Shown here piece after piece: positions 27,930 to 37,161 of a stretch of 64,000 nt of DNA (position 1 is the stretch's first letter; every line of letters begins with the position of its first letter). The notes below the pieces were generated by a model that saw only the letters and a list, made by a program, of their open reading frames with translations, had not been told where the DNA came from and did not search any database. The stretch comes from Sphingosinicella microcystinivorans. GTDB lineage: Bacteria; Pseudomonadota; Alphaproteobacteria; Sphingomonadales; Sphingomonadaceae. The position numbers and the translations under genes were made by a program. Where the stretch lies: NCBI RefSeq assembly GCF_003634215.1, contig NZ_RBWX01000009.1:310001-374000 (forward strand), written 5' to 3'.

Positions 27930-28349
27930 TTACCGCGCCGCCATCTGCTGCATGACGCCGCAGATCGGCGACAGATCATATCCGGCGGCGCGCGCGGCTT
28001 CGGCGAGCGCGACCGGATCCTTGCCCGCTGAAGCTTCGGCAAGGCCCCAGAGCATCGTCGATCGTGTTCCCGAGCGGCAGAACATCAGCGTGGTCTGCCC
28101 TTCGAGCGCTTTGCGCACCGCCTCGATCATCCCAGGCGTGATGCCGCCCTGCGACATCGGGATATGGGCATAGGCGAGCCCTTCGGCCGCGGCTGCCGCC
28201 GCGATCGTTTCGCCCGGCGGCTGATCGGGCGCCTCCCCATCCGGCCGGTTGTTGATGATCGCGGTGAAGCCCGCCGCCTTCGCAGCGCCAACGTCGGCAG
28301 CCGTGATCTGCGGCGCGACCGAAACGGCTTCGCTGAGCTTCAGGAACAT
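27930..28349 (-). CDS. TIGR01244 family phosphatase-like protein
   Basis: A 139-residue protein of the DUF442/TIGR01244 family, related to protein tyrosine phosphatases and to the BLH domain linked to persulfide dioxygenase. Family marks are the start FLKLSEAVSVAPQITAADV, GFTAIINNRPDGE, and the active-site loop FCRSGTRS near residue 100. No sulfide gene is nearby. I use the ATG at 28349; the frame is open to 28388. Confidence 0.82.
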   Translation of the reverse strand: MFLKLSEAVSVAPQITAADVGAAKAAGFTAIINNRPDGEAPDQPPGETIAAAAAAEGLAYAHIPMSQGGITPGMIEAVRKALEGQTTLMFCRSGTRSTMLWGLAEASAGKDPVALAEAARAAGYDLSPICGVMQQMAAR

Positions 28350-28449
28350 GGTTTCCTCCAAAAGACCGGGCACGGACGTGCATGACATTCATGCCTCGTC
28401 TATCCTGTGCAGACGATACTGGCGACTAAAACAGTGTGGGAGGCGCCCT

Positions 28450-28989
28450 ATCAACATTCCCAATCTGCTGACCGTCTTCCGGGTGCTGCTTGTGGCGCCG
28501 ATGGCGCTGTACCTGATTTGGGGCGACCTGGCGCGCGCGGGCATGATCTTTGTCATCGCCGCCACCACCGACGCCGTGGACGGCTGGATCGCGCGGCGCT
28601 GGCACAGCATCACGACGTTCGGGCGGCTGATGGACCCGGTTGCCGACAAGCTGCTCGTCGGGACGGCCATCGCACTCCTTTGGTGGACGGGACTCCTGCC
28701 GGGCTGGTTCGCGCTCGTCGTCGCGCTGCGCGAAGGCTTCGTGCTTGCCGCAAGCGGCTGGGCGCGGGCGCGCGGGCACGCCGACGAACTGCATCCCGGC
28801 CTTTTCGGCAAGGCGGGAAACGCGCTGCAAATGCTGCTGGTGGCGCTGATCCTGCTGCCGCTGCCCGGCGCGCTGAAAGCCCCGGCTTTTCTGCAAGTCC
28901 TGATGATTTCAGCAAGTTTTCTGGCGGTCGTTTCGGCCATCCACTATGCACGGCGCTGGAAACGGGTCCGGCACGAAACGCATGCGTAA
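28450..28989 (+). CDS. CDP-alcohol phosphatidyltransferase family protein
   Basis: Integral membrane enzyme for phospholipid head-group transfer, PgsA-like. The catalytic signature DAVDGWIARRWHSITTFGRL then MDPVADK fits DGx2ARx8Gx3Dx3D, and PNLLTVFRVLLVAPMALYLI is the usual first helix. The 179-residue length fits the family. No ATG, GTG or TTG is placed well: GGGAGG (28438-28443) is followed 6 bases later by ATC (28450) and then ATT (28456), both in frame. I give the ATC as the tentative start. The next in-frame ATG upstream lies inside the opposite-strand gene. Confidence 0.85.
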   Translation: MNIPNLLTVFRVLLVAPMALYLIWGDLARAGMIFVIAATTDAVDGWIARRWHSITTFGRLMDPVADKLLVGTAIALLWWTGLLPGWFALVVALREGFVLAASGWARARGHADELHPGLFGKAGNALQMLLVALILLPLPGALKAPAFLQVLMISASFLAVVSAIHYARRWKRVRHETHA

Positions 28990-29122
28990 TGTCCCGTATG
29001 CCATGCGCTCCACCCGGCTTTCAGGAGATGTGCGATTGAAACCGTCATCATTCAGAGGGCATGAGCGGCGCGCGCTGTCGATGGGCACGCGCGGCATGAC
29101 GGCAATGACGAGGTCTGCGGAC

Positions 29123-30223
29123 ATGACACTGAGACTCGCTCTGGCAGCGGCCCTCGCAACGGGCTCGGCGGGCGCATCCGCGGCGACGCTCGCGGTCGGC
29201 GGCAACGGTCCCTATGCGACGCTGACGGAAGCCTCGCGCGACGCGAAGGGCGGCGACACCATCATCGTAGCGCCCGGGATCTACGCAGGCGCGCGCTTCC
29301 ATGCCGACGGGCTTACCATCCGCGCCGCAGCGAACGCCGTGCCGGGCAGCGTCGTGGTGAACGGCAACACCGTGGGCGGCAAGGGTCTGTTCGTGATCGT
29401 CGGAGATGACGTGACGATCGCGGGGCTGACATTCGAAGGCGCCCGCGCAGCGGACGGAAACGGCGCGGGCATCCGGGCCGAGGGCCGCAACCTCAGCGTG
29501 ACCGACGCTCGCTTTATCGGGAACGAGATGGGAATCCTTGCAAACGGCGTTGATGGCAGCGTGCTGACCGTGCGCCGTTCGCGCTTCACGGAGACGGCCA
29601 GCCGCGCGCAGGACCGCGTCGGCCATGCCGTTTATGCGAACGGCATCGCACGGCTGGTGGTGACGGGATCGACATTCGAGCGCGGCGCGCGCGGCCACTA
29701 CATCAAATCCCGCGCGCTCGACACGCGGATCACGGGCAACCGGATCGACGACACGAACGGCTCGGCCTCCTACCTCATCGATCTGCCGGAAGGCGGCGCG
29801 GCGACGATCAGCGGCAATCTGCTGGTAAAGGGCCCGAGCCCGGACAATTGCTGCACGGCCATTGCCTATGGCTTCGAGATGCGGAAGGGCGGCAGCTACA
29901 TCAATCCGCCGGGTCCGGTGCGCGTGAGCGGCAACCGCTTCGTGAACCGCGCGCCGGGTATCGTGACATTCTTCGCCAACCGCTCTGCGCCCGCCAACGC
30001 CGCGACGCTCTCCGACAACGAGCTGGTCGAGGAGCAAGGCCGTATCGTCGTCGCCACGGGACACGCAACGGTGAATGGCAAGGCCGCCGCCACAAGCTAT
30101 ATCTCGAACGCCGCGACCTTCGCGGAAATGGCCCTGAAACCGCCGATGTCGGGCATATTCGCGCTGCTTGGCTTCGGCCTTGCGGGTATCATCGTGGGCC
30201 GCCGAAAACCCGTCACGCGCTGA
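29123..30223 (+). CDS. Exported right-handed beta-helix protein with PEP-CTERM-like anchor
   Basis: A 366-residue protein with a signal peptide (MTLRLALAAALATGSAGASA), a run of parallel beta-helix coils (GPYATLTEASRDAKGGDTIIV, then VTIAGLTFEG, LSVTDARFIGNE, LTVRRSRFTE, LVVTGSTFERG, TRITGNRID, ATISGNLLV) and a C-terminal MSGIFALLGFGLAGIIVGRRK, a membrane helix with a basic stop like PEP-CTERM sorting signals, though the PEP triplet reads PPM. It probably binds or cleaves polysaccharide at the cell surface. The ATG at 29123 follows GAGG at 9 bases; other in-frame ATGs lie upstream. Confidence 0.75.
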   Translation: MTLRLALAAALATGSAGASAATLAVGGNGPYATLTEASRDAKGGDTIIVAPGIYAGARFHADGLTIRAAANAVPGSVVVNGNTVGGKGLFVIVGDDVTIAGLTFEGARAADGNGAGIRAEGRNLSVTDARFIGNEMGILANGVDGSVLTVRRSRFTETASRAQDRVGHAVYANGIARLVVTGSTFERGARGHYIKSRALDTRITGNRIDDTNGSASYLIDLPEGGAATISGNLLVKGPSPDNCCTAIAYGFEMRKGGSYINPPGPVRVSGNRFVNRAPGIVTFFANRSAPANAATLSDNELVEEQGRIVVATGHATVNGKAAATSYISNAATFAEMALKPPMSGIFALLGFGLAGIIVGRRKPVTR

Positions 30224-30230
30224 ACGCGGA

Positions 30231-30247
30231 AGGGGCGAAAAGCCCCT
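30231..30247. terminator. Hairpin between the beta-helix gene and a convergent gene
   Basis: 6-bp stem (30231-30236 with 30242-30247) closing a GAAAA loop, with a T-run at 30262-30268 some 15 bases on. It can end both convergent transcripts. The stem is short. Confidence 0.5.
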
Positions 30248-30259
30248 CCCGTACGCCCA

Positions 30260-30700
30260 TTATTTTTTCGGTAAATGCCGGTGCACGATGGAGCGCTTTC
30301 GGTTTGCGATGAGGCCGCTCCACTCTTCGAGCAGCTTTTCGGAAGCTTCCTTGCTCCCGGTCAGTTTGTGGAGTTCCGCGAACCAGGCGACGTCGTCGGG
30401 CGAATACTGCCATTCGATGTCGGCCCCGCTTTTCATAGGCCAGACGAGCACGTCGTCCCAATCGCCGTACTGCACATGGTATTCTTCGGGGATCGGAGTC
30501 TTCGAAGCCACGGACGCGGGATCGAAATATTTCTTCACGATCTCGTAGGCGCGCTCGCCCTTGCCTTCCTTGTACTTCACGAACTCCATGACGTGATACG
30601 AGACGTTCTCGCGCTTTTTCGCCGTGTCCTGCGCGGCGACGGGTGAGGCAACGACAAACGCGGACGCAACGCAAAGCGAGACAAATTTCCGGTAGGTCAT
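30260..30700 (-). CDS. Small exported protein, unknown
   Basis: A 146-residue protein with a signal peptide (MTYRKFVSLCVASAFVVA, to SPVAAQ), then a compact domain with VSYHVMEFVKYKEGKGERAYEIVKKYFDPA and EWQYSPDDVAWFAELHKLTG. The first part resembles dimeric alpha/beta-barrel proteins of the NIPSNAP/EthD kind, but I cannot assign a function. It begins with ATG at 30700 preceded by GGGGAGACA, which is buried in a 9-bp hairpin. It lies downstream of methylmalonyl-CoA mutase on the same strand. Confidence 0.75.
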   Translation of the reverse strand: MTYRKFVSLCVASAFVVASPVAAQDTAKKRENVSYHVMEFVKYKEGKGERAYEIVKKYFDPASVASKTPIPEEYHVQYGDWDDVLVWPMKSGADIEWQYSPDDVAWFAELHKLTGSKEASEKLLEEWSGLIANRKRSIVHRHLPKK

Positions 30701-30704
30701 GACG

Positions 30705-30733
30705 TGTCTCCCCTGTTTGGAGACGGGGAGACA
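30705..30733 (-). promoter_or_regulatory. Hairpin sequestering the ribosome-binding site
   Basis: On the minus-strand mRNA, TGTCTCCCC (30733-30725) pairs perfectly with GGGGAGACA (30713-30705), which contains the Shine-Dalgarno of the gene starting at 30700. The loop repeats GTCTCC (30724-30719), a second sequence able to pair with the same site. The stem is 9 bp with an 11-base loop. Confidence 0.5.
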
Positions 30734-30784
30734 TATCACGGTTTCGGTTCGGGTCCGAATCGGACCGCGCAAACGCGGGGGCGC

Positions 30785-32941
30785 TTACTCCGCCGCTTCG
30801 GCAAGCCCTGCGGGCGGCATGTTGTGGCCGAGAAGGCGCAGCACGTCCGCCGCGCACTCTACAACGTTCGTGCCGGGGCCGTAGATGCCCTGAACGCCCG
30901 CATCGCGCAGGAAATCATAGTCCTGCGGCGGGATGACACCGCCCGCGATCACCTTGATGTCGCTGCGCCCCTGCTCGCGCAGGCCGCGGATCAGCTCGGG
31001 GATGAGTGTCTTGTGCCCAGCGGCGAGCGACGAGGCGCCGACGACATCGACGCCGGTTTCGAGCGCAAGCACCACGGTTTCCTCAGGTGTCTGGAACAGC
31101 GGCCCGGAGACCACGTCGAAACCCATGTCGCCGAAGGCCGACGCGATGACGTTGGCGCCGCGATCGTGCCCGTCCTGGCCCATCTTGGCGACGAGGAGCT
31201 TGGGCTTGCGGCCGAGACGGCGTTCTACGGCCTTGACGCCTTCCACAACCTGGTCCCAGCGACTGTCGCCCTTGTAGGGCGCCGCATAGACGCCCTTCAC
31301 CGGCGTCGGCGTGGTGCCGTAGCGCTGGAAGCTCTCTTCCATCGCCGACGAGATTTCGCCGAGCGTGGCGCGTGCGCGCGCGGCTTCGACAGCAAGCGCA
31401 AGGAGGTTGTTTTCGATGCTGGAAGGCTTCGCGGCGCCCGCACGCAGCGCGTCGAGCGCGGCGCGGCAGGCGGCCTCGTCGCGCGCAGACTTCACGGCAT
31501 TGATGCGCGCGATCTGCGATTCGCGGACCTTGGTGTTGTCGACCTCGAGCGTTTCGAGCAGGTCTTCGTTGGCGAGGCGGTACTTGTTGACGCCGACGAT
31601 CACGTCCTCGGCGCGGTCGACGCGGGCCTGACGCGCGGCGGCGGCTTCCTCGATCATTGCCTTCGGCCATCCCGCCGCCACAGCCTTCGCCATGCCGCCT
31701 TCGGCCTCGACACGCTCGATGATCTCCCACGCCTTGTCGACGAGATCCTGCGTCAGCGCTTCGACGTAGTAAGAGCCGCCCAAGGGATCGACGACTTTGG
31801 TCATCCCCGTCTCTTCCTGGATCACGATCTGCGTGTTGCGCGCGATGCGGGCTGAGAAATCGGTGGGCAGCGCGATGGCTTCATCGAGCGCGTTGGTGTG
31901 CAGCGACTGCGTGCCGCCCAGCATCGCGGCCATCGCCTCGATCGTCGTGCGGATCACGTTGTTGTAGGGGTCCTGCTCCGTCAGTGACACGCCCGAGGTC
32001 TGGCAGTGCGTGCGAAGCATCTTGGAGCGCTCGTCCTTGGCCCCGAGGTTCGTCATCACGCGGTGCCACAGCACGCGCGCGGCGCGCAGCTTCGCGATTT
32101 CCATGAAGAAGTTCATGCCGATGGCGAAGAAGAACGACAGGCGCCCCGCGAACTTGTCGATGTCGAGGCCCGAGGCGACGCCGTAGCGCACGTATTCGGC
32201 GCCGTCCGCGATGGTGAAGGCAAGCTCCTGCACCTGCGTCGCGCCGGCTTCCTGCATGTGGTAGCCGGAAATCGAGATGCTGTTGAACTTCGGCATCTCC
32301 CGCGAGGTGTAGCCGAAGATATCGGAGATGATCCGCATCGAGGGCTCCGGCGGGTAGATGTAGGTGTTGCGGACCATGAACTCCTTGAGGATGTCGTTCT
32401 GGATGGTCCCGTCGAGCAGCTTCCGGTCGACGCCCTGCTCCTCGCCCGCGACGATGAAGAAGGCGAGGATGGGGATCACCGCGCCGTTCATCGTCATCGA
32501 TACGGACATCTGATCGAGCGGGATGCCGTCGAACAGGATCTTCATGTCTTCGACCGAATCGATCGCGACGCCCGCCTTGCCGACGTCGCCGACGACGCGG
32601 GGGTGATCCGAATCATAGCCGCGGTGCGTGGCGAGATCGAAGGCAACCGAGAGGCCCTTCTGCCCGGCAGCAAGGTTGCGGCGGTAGAAGGCGTTCGACT
32701 CCTCAGCGGTGGAGAAGCCCGCGTACTGGCGAATCGTCCAGGGGCGACCGGCGTACATGGAAGCGCGGACACCGCGCGTGAACGGTGCGAAACCGGGCAG
32801 GCCGGGATCGGCGGTCACATCGTCCGCCGTGTAGAGCGGCTTCACGGTGATGCCCTCGGGCGTCTCCCAATCGAGGCTCTTGCCCTTCACTTCCTTTTCG
32901 GCGAGCGCCTTCCAGGCGTCCAGCGTCGGCTTGTCCGTCAT
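30785..32941 (-). CDS. scpA: Methylmalonyl-CoA mutase
   Basis: Adenosylcobalamin enzyme that interconverts methylmalonyl-CoA and succinyl-CoA in propionate breakdown. The 718-residue product is the large single-chain form: substrate-binding barrel with [25 protein letters not shown] and [17 protein letters not shown]-type region, then the C-terminal B12 domain with [22 protein letters not shown] (DxHxxG) and GVIPPQDY. Propionyl-CoA carboxylase is not in the window. GGAGAGG precedes the ATG. The exported-protein gene 28 bases upstream may be in the same transcript. Confidence 0.96.
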   Translation of the reverse strand: MTDKPTLDAWKALAEKEVKGKSLDWETPEGITVKPLYTADDVTADPGLPGFAPFTRGVRASMYAGRPWTIRQYAGFSTAEESNAFYRRNLAAGQKGLSVAFDLATHRGYDSDHPRVVGDVGKAGVAIDSVEDMKILFDGIPLDQMSVSMTMNGAVIPILAFFIVAGEEQGVDRKLLDGTIQNDILKEFMVRNTYIYPPEPSMRIISDIFGYTSREMPKFNSISISGYHMQEAGATQVQELAFTIADGAEYVRYGVASGLDIDKFAGRLSFFFAIGMNFFMEIAKLRAARVLWHRVMTNLGAKDERSKMLRTHCQTSGVSLTEQDPYNNVIRTTIEAMAAMLGGTQSLHTNALDEAIALPTDFSARIARNTQIVIQEETGMTKVVDPLGGSYYVEALTQDLVDKAWEIIERVEAEGGMAKAVAAGWPKAMIEEAAAARQARVDRAEDVIVGVNKYRLANEDLLETLEVDNTKVRESQIARINAVKSARDEAACRAALDALRAGAAKPSSIENNLLALAVEAARARATLGEISSAMEESFQRYGTTPTPVKGVYAAPYKGDSRWDQVVEGVKAVERRLGRKPKLLVAKMGQDGHDRGANVIASAFGDMGFDVVSGPLFQTPEETVVLALETGVDVVGASSLAAGHKTLIPELIRGLREQGRSDIKVIAGGVIPPQDYDFLRDAGVQGIYGPGTNVVECAADVLRLLGHNMPPAGLAEAAE

Positions 32942-32969
32942 AACCTCTCCGTAATCCCTGTCGCCCGGC

Positions 32970-33668
32970 TCAGGACAGCGTGACGTCCGTCACGCGCGCG
33001 GATGCGCCGCCCTTGCCATCGGCTTCAAATCGGACTGTCACGGTCGCGCGGCGACCGCAAGCCACAAAGTCCCACGCCTCGCTCCAGCCGCCGGCGAAGC
33101 GCGTGCCGAACTGCATGGGTGAAAGATCGCCGTCGGTGGCGGCAATCCGCGTCTGGCGCATGCCGACGCTCGTCACCTCGCACGAGGGTTGCTGCTGCTT
33201 TGCGCGATCCCACGCGGCCTTGGCGGCGAGCTTGCTCGTCTCGCGCATCTGGCTCGGGGTCGAGATCGCCTCGCCGCGGTTGACGACGAGGAGGAGGTGC
33301 CGCCCGTCGCTCTCCGCGATGTACATGTAGCGCAGAAGCGGCGTTTCGGCACAATCGGTGCGCGCGTAGAACGTCCACGCGCCGACGAAGGCCCCCGCCT
33401 TCAGCCCTTCGCTCACCAGCCGGTCGGCGGTGGCGGGCTGGAGCCCATAGGGCTCGGTGCGTGTGAGCGACTTGCAGGCCTGCGTCGTGGTCGACCAGCG
33501 GGCGCGGTCGAGCACCTCCGTGCCCAGGGCATCGAGATCAGGCGCGCGCGCCGCCGCTGCGCTCTCCTTCGCGGCAAACCATTCGGCGGGAACACCCGGG
33601 ACGTCCGCCGCCTCCTGCGCCATAGCGGGCGCGGCGAGCAGCAGTATGAAAGGGATCAGGCTGCGCAT
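32970..33668 (-). CDS. Exported protein, unknown
   Basis: A 232-residue protein with a signal peptide ([18 protein letters not shown]) and four cysteines in the mature part ([29 protein letters not shown]) that could form disulfides in the periplasm. No family is recognised. It lies 28 bases upstream of methylmalonyl-CoA mutase and 39 bases after the chromate transporter gene on the same strand. Confidence 0.75.
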   Translation of the reverse strand: MRSLIPFILLLAAPAMAQEAADVPGVPAEWFAAKESAAAARAPDLDALGTEVLDRARWSTTTQACKSLTRTEPYGLQPATADRLVSEGLKAGAFVGAWTFYARTDCAETPLLRYMYIAESDGRHLLLVVNRGEAISTPSQMRETSKLAAKAAWDRAKQQQPSCEVTSVGMRQTRIAATDGDLSPMQFGTRFAGGWSEAWDFVACGRRATVTVRFEADGKGGASARVTDVTLS

Positions 33669-33707
33669 GCCCCGCGCTATATCGCCGCCGTGCAGCAGGG
33701 TCGATTC

Positions 33708-35042
33708 CTAAAGCACGGCCTGAACGGCGAGCCCAAGGCCGATGCCGATCAGCAACAGCCGGCCGATCCCGAGCTTCCAGCGCCACGCGATGATGCCGAG
33801 CAGCACGGTGAGCGCGAGCGCGGCAACGTCGAGGCTCGCCCAGTCCGGCAGAACAGCATCGAACGGTCCGGCATCAAACCGAACGGTGCGCGCGAACAGG
33901 AAATGCACGGCGAACCAGAGGCCGAGATTGGCGATGACGCCCACGACCGCCGCCGTGATCGCCCCAAGCGCGCTTGCGAGCGCGCGGTTCCCGCGCAGGC
34001 GTTCGACATAGGGGGCGCCCGCGAAGATCCAGAGGAAGCAGGGCGCGAAAGTGACCCACGTCGTCAGCAGCGCGCCCAGAACGCCCGCACCGATCGAACC
34101 CCCGGCCTCACGCCACGCCGCGATGAAGCCGACGAACTGCGTGACGAGAATCAGCGGGCCGGGCGTGGTTTCGGCAAGGCCGAGCGCATCCATCATCTCG
34201 CCGGGGCGCATCCAGCCGAAACCGCCGACAACGACGTCGGCCATGTAGGAGAGCACCGCATAAGCGCCGCCGAAGGTGATGACCGCGAGCCACGAGAAGA
34301 AGCGCGCGATCTCCGCATAGACGCTGCCCGGCAGCAGCAGCCAGAGCAGACCGAGCGGTGCCAGCCAGAGGATTGCGAGGCTGAAGATCGCAAGCGGCGA
34401 ACTGCGGCGCGGGGCCATATCGAGCGCTGTATCGCCCGGCGCGCGGGCGAACAGCGTCGAGCCGCGCCGTCCCGCCACGTAGCCGATCAGGCCCGCCCCC
34501 AGCACCACGACCGGAAACGGCACGCCGAACAGGAACAGCGCCGCGAACGCGAGCACGGCGAGCAACCGGGCGACCCCCGAACCAAGCGCACGGCGGCCGA
34601 CACGTTCGAGCGCCTCCACGACGATAATCAGCACCGCAGCCTTGAGGCCGAACAGCAGGCCTTCGACGGCGGGCACCTGTCCCAGCGTGACGTAGAGCAC
34701 CGAGAGGCCGAGCATGACGAGCATCCCCGGCAGGATGAACAGCAAGCCCGCCACAAGCCCGCCGCGCACCCCGTGCAGCAGCCAGCCCACATAGGTCGCA
34801 AGCTGCTGCGCTTCCGGCCCCGGCAGCAGCATGCAGAAGTTGAGCGCGTGCAGGAACTGCGCCTCGCCCACCCATTTCTTCTCGTCGACCAGCATCCGGT
34901 GCATCAGCGCGATCTGTGCCGCCGGGCCGCCGAACGACAGCACGCCGATCCGCGCCCACACCCGCACGGCTTCGGAGAATGGAACGGAGACGGCAAGCTT
35001 GCTCACGGCACTTCTCTGGCACGGTGCCGGCGCCTTTGCCAT
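33708..35042 (-). CDS. chrA: Chromate efflux transporter, long-chain CHR family
   Basis: Inner-membrane transporter; ChrA proteins export chromate, though many homologues have other or unknown substrates. The 444-residue protein has two homologous halves, each opening with a FGGPAA or FGGAYA motif (SFGGPAAQIALMHRMLVDEKKWVG in the first, ITFGGAYAVLSYMADVVV in the second), and each followed by PGP (LLPGPEAQQ, ETTPGPLILV). About ten membrane segments. Start ATG at 35042 or GTG at 35006 (MSKLAVSVPFSEA). The frame stays open to 35339, but that part is antisense-like to the GH84 gene. No chrB regulator is beside it. Confidence 0.88.
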   Translation of the reverse strand: MAKAPAPCQRSAVSKLAVSVPFSEAVRVWARIGVLSFGGPAAQIALMHRMLVDEKKWVGEAQFLHALNFCMLLPGPEAQQLATYVGWLLHGVRGGLVAGLLFILPGMLVMLGLSVLYVTLGQVPAVEGLLFGLKAAVLIIVVEALERVGRRALGSGVARLLAVLAFAALFLFGVPFPVVVLGAGLIGYVAGRRGSTLFARAPGDTALDMAPRRSSPLAIFSLAILWLAPLGLLWLLLPGSVYAEIARFFSWLAVITFGGAYAVLSYMADVVVGGFGWMRPGEMMDALGLAETTPGPLILVTQFVGFIAAWREAGGSIGAGVLGALLTTWVTFAPCFLWIFAGAPYVERLRGNRALASALGAITAAVVGVIANLGLWFAVHFLFARTVRFDAGPFDAVLPDWASLDVAALALTVLLGIIAWRWKLGIGRLLLIGIGLGLAVQAVL

Positions 35043-35072
35043 CCTTTCGAAAGCCGCTACACGGGTCCCGCC

Positions 35073-36143
35073 ATGACCGGAACGACACCGCCGCTCGGCC
35101 TTATCGAAGGCTATTTCGGAGAGCCTTGGACATGGGCTGACCGAATGCACGTGATGCGCAGCCTCGCGCCGCATGGCTTCTCGTTCTTCATCTACGCCCC
35201 GAAGGCGGACGCGTACCTCCGCCGCCAATGGCAGGACGACCACCCTGCCGAGGCGATGGATGCGTTGGTGCATTTCGCCGACGCCTGCCGCGACGCGGGC
35301 GCGGCGTTCGGCATCGGGCTGACCCCCTACGAGCTTCACAACGACTGGGGCGGCGCAGGCAAGGCGGCGCTCACAGCGCGGCTAAAAGCCTTGGGCGCGC
35401 TCCGTCCGGACATCATCGCGATCCTCTTCGATGACATGCACGGCGACATTCCGGGCCTGGCCGAAACGCAGGCCGCGATCGTGCATCACGCCGCAAGCAC
35501 CCTGCCCGCACGCGTGTTGATGTGCCCGAGCTATTACAGCGATGACCCCGTGCTCGACCGCGTATTCGGCGCGCGGCCGGCAAATTATCTCGAAGACCTC
35601 GGCCGCCTGCTCGATCCGGCGGTGGATGTGTTCTGGACCGGCGAGGAAGTCTGCAGCCGCGAGTTCACGCGCGGGCACCTCGACAGTGTTGCCGAACAAT
35701 TGCGCCGCAAGCCCGTGCTGTGGGACAATTACCCCGTCAACGACGGCCCGCGCATGTCGCGCTTCCTGCACCTGCGCGCCTTCACCGGGCGGCACGGCAT
35801 TGCGGGGAGCGTGGCGGGACACGCAATCAACCCCGCGCTGCAACCCTGGCTGACGCTCGCACCCGCGCTGACGCTCGCGATGAGCTATGCGGAAGGCGAC
35901 GCCTATCGCTATGCCGCCGCGTTCCTCGAAGCCGCGCGGCAATGCTACGGCAGCGACCTTGCCGAGGCGCTCGAAGCCGATCTGCTGACGCTGAACGACA
36001 GCGGGCTTGACCGCATACCCGGAGAACGCTGCACATCGCTGCGCGCGAAATACAAAGCCTTCGGCCACCCGGCAGCAGATGAAGTCGCGCGCTTCCTTGA
36101 GGGCGGCTACCTGATCACCGGCGAGGCGGTGCAGACGCAGTAG
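35073..36143 (+). CDS. GH84 beta-N-acetylglucosaminidase domain protein
   Basis: Predicted hexosaminidase or O-GlcNAc hydrolase, 356 residues, just the catalytic TIM barrel. The start LGLIEGYFGEPWTWADRM is the GH84 signature (EGFYGxPWS), and the catalytic Asp pair is Asp120-Asp121 in ILFDDMHGD. Further conserved points are LMCPSYYS, VFWTGEEVCS and LWDNYPVNDGPRM. It lacks the carbohydrate-binding modules and signal peptide of secreted enzymes, so it appears cytosolic and could recycle amino sugars. Its 3' end overlaps the convergent GlxA gene by 29 bases. Confidence 0.88.
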   Translation: MTGTTPPLGLIEGYFGEPWTWADRMHVMRSLAPHGFSFFIYAPKADAYLRRQWQDDHPAEAMDALVHFADACRDAGAAFGIGLTPYELHNDWGGAGKAALTARLKALGALRPDIIAILFDDMHGDIPGLAETQAAIVHHAASTLPARVLMCPSYYSDDPVLDRVFGARPANYLEDLGRLLDPAVDVFWTGEEVCSREFTRGHLDSVAEQLRRKPVLWDNYPVNDGPRMSRFLHLRAFTGRHGIAGSVAGHAINPALQPWLTLAPALTLAMSYAEGDAYRYAAAFLEAARQCYGSDLAEALEADLLTLNDSGLDRIPGERCTSLRAKYKAFGHPAADEVARFLEGGYLITGEAVQTQ

Positions 36144-37080
36144 CGTGGAGCGACCGCCACGCGGCGGGCGAGAGGCCGAAGGCGCCCGAAAAGCTCTTCG
36201 TGAAATGCTCAGGCGATGAGAACCCGCACACGGCAGCGACGGCCTTCACGGGGGCGCCTTCGCCCAGCAGCGTGCGCGCGCGATCGAGCCGCGCGGCAGT
36301 GACGAAAGCGGCCGGCGTCTTTCCCGTCGCCTCCCGAAAGTTGCGGTGAAAGCTGCGCGGCGTTTCGCGCACGCGCGCCGACAGCGCTTCCACATCGAGT
36401 TTCCGACCGAGGTTCGCGGCAATGTAGCCGACGAGATCGGCATAACGTCCGGCCGCCTTTGCCTGCGCGCGGAGCAGCGGCGAATATTGGGACTGGTTGC
36501 CGGGACGGCGCACGGAGAGCACCAGCCGCCGCGCGATGGCGTTGGCGAGACGCGGGCCGTAATCCCGCTCCACCATCGCAAGAGCCATGTCGATCCCCGC
36601 CGTGACACCCGCAGAGGTCCAGAGGGCGCCATCCTCGACAAACATCGCATCGGCATCGACCGTCGTTTCTGGAAAACGCTGCGAGAGGCGTTCCGCGCTG
36701 CGCCAGTGCGTTGCGACCCGGCGCCCCCTTGTGAGCCCCCACGCCGCAAGCGCGAATGCCCCCGTGCAGATCGATCCGTAGCGGCGCGCCTCGTCCGCGG
36801 CGGCCCGGAACCATTCGCCGGTCTCCCGATCCTCCATCAGCGCTTCAAGACCGGAGCCATCGCCGCCGACAACCAGCAGCGTATCCACCGCGCCCGATGC
36901 GGCCAGGGGAACTGTCACCACCGCAACGCCGCAGCTCGACACGACCGGCCCGCCCTGCGCCGATATCGTCACAACCTCGTGTCCGTTGCCGAGCGCCTCC
37001 GCAGCGGCGCCGAACACGGCGGCAGGACCCGACAGATCGAGCAGCTGAAAACCGGGAAAAGCCAGGAGAAGCGTCCGCAT
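36115..37080 (-). CDS. GlxA family transcriptional regulator (DJ-1/PfpI + AraC)
   Basis: A 321-residue regulator with an N-terminal DJ-1/PfpI-like sensor (MRTLLLAFPGFQLLDLSGPAAVF, nucleophile-elbow Cys in SICTGAFALAAWGL) and a C-terminal AraC helix-turn-helix pair (RKLDVEALSARVRETPRSFHRNFREATG, VKAVAAVCGFSSPEHFTKSFSGAFGLSP). It is divergent from the DJ-1/PfpI gene at 37162 and probably controls it. The ATG at 37080 is fixed by the sensor start. Its 3' end overlaps the GH84 gene. Confidence 0.9.
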   Translation of the reverse strand: MRTLLLAFPGFQLLDLSGPAAVFGAAAEALGNGHEVVTISAQGGPVVSSCGVAVVTVPLAASGAVDTLLVVGGDGSGLEALMEDRETGEWFRAAADEARRYGSICTGAFALAAWGLTRGRRVATHWRSAERLSQRFPETTVDADAMFVEDGALWTSAGVTAGIDMALAMVERDYGPRLANAIARRLVLSVRRPGNQSQYSPLLRAQAKAAGRYADLVGYIAANLGRKLDVEALSARVRETPRSFHRNFREATGKTPAAFVTAARLDRARTLLGEGAPVKAVAAVCGFSSPEHFTKSFSGAFGLSPAAWRSLHATASAPPRR

Positions 37081-37161
37081 GGCAGGAATATACAGATCAT
37101 TGTCATTTCCGCCAAGCCGCGGATTGCCTACGAACATTCCACCAACCCGAGGACACGCAGC

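Noticed and set aside
28407-28450. Frameshift at the start of the CDP-alcohol phosphatidyltransferase
   Set aside because: The GTG frame at 28407 gives residues that do not continue the family N-terminus, and a GGGAGG ribosome site already sits just before the family start.
33189-35060. Very long open frame antisense to the chromate transporter region
   Set aside because: It is an antisense open frame caused by high GC; the encoded residues are repetitive and charged (Arg, Glu, His), while the opposite strand has clear family motifs.
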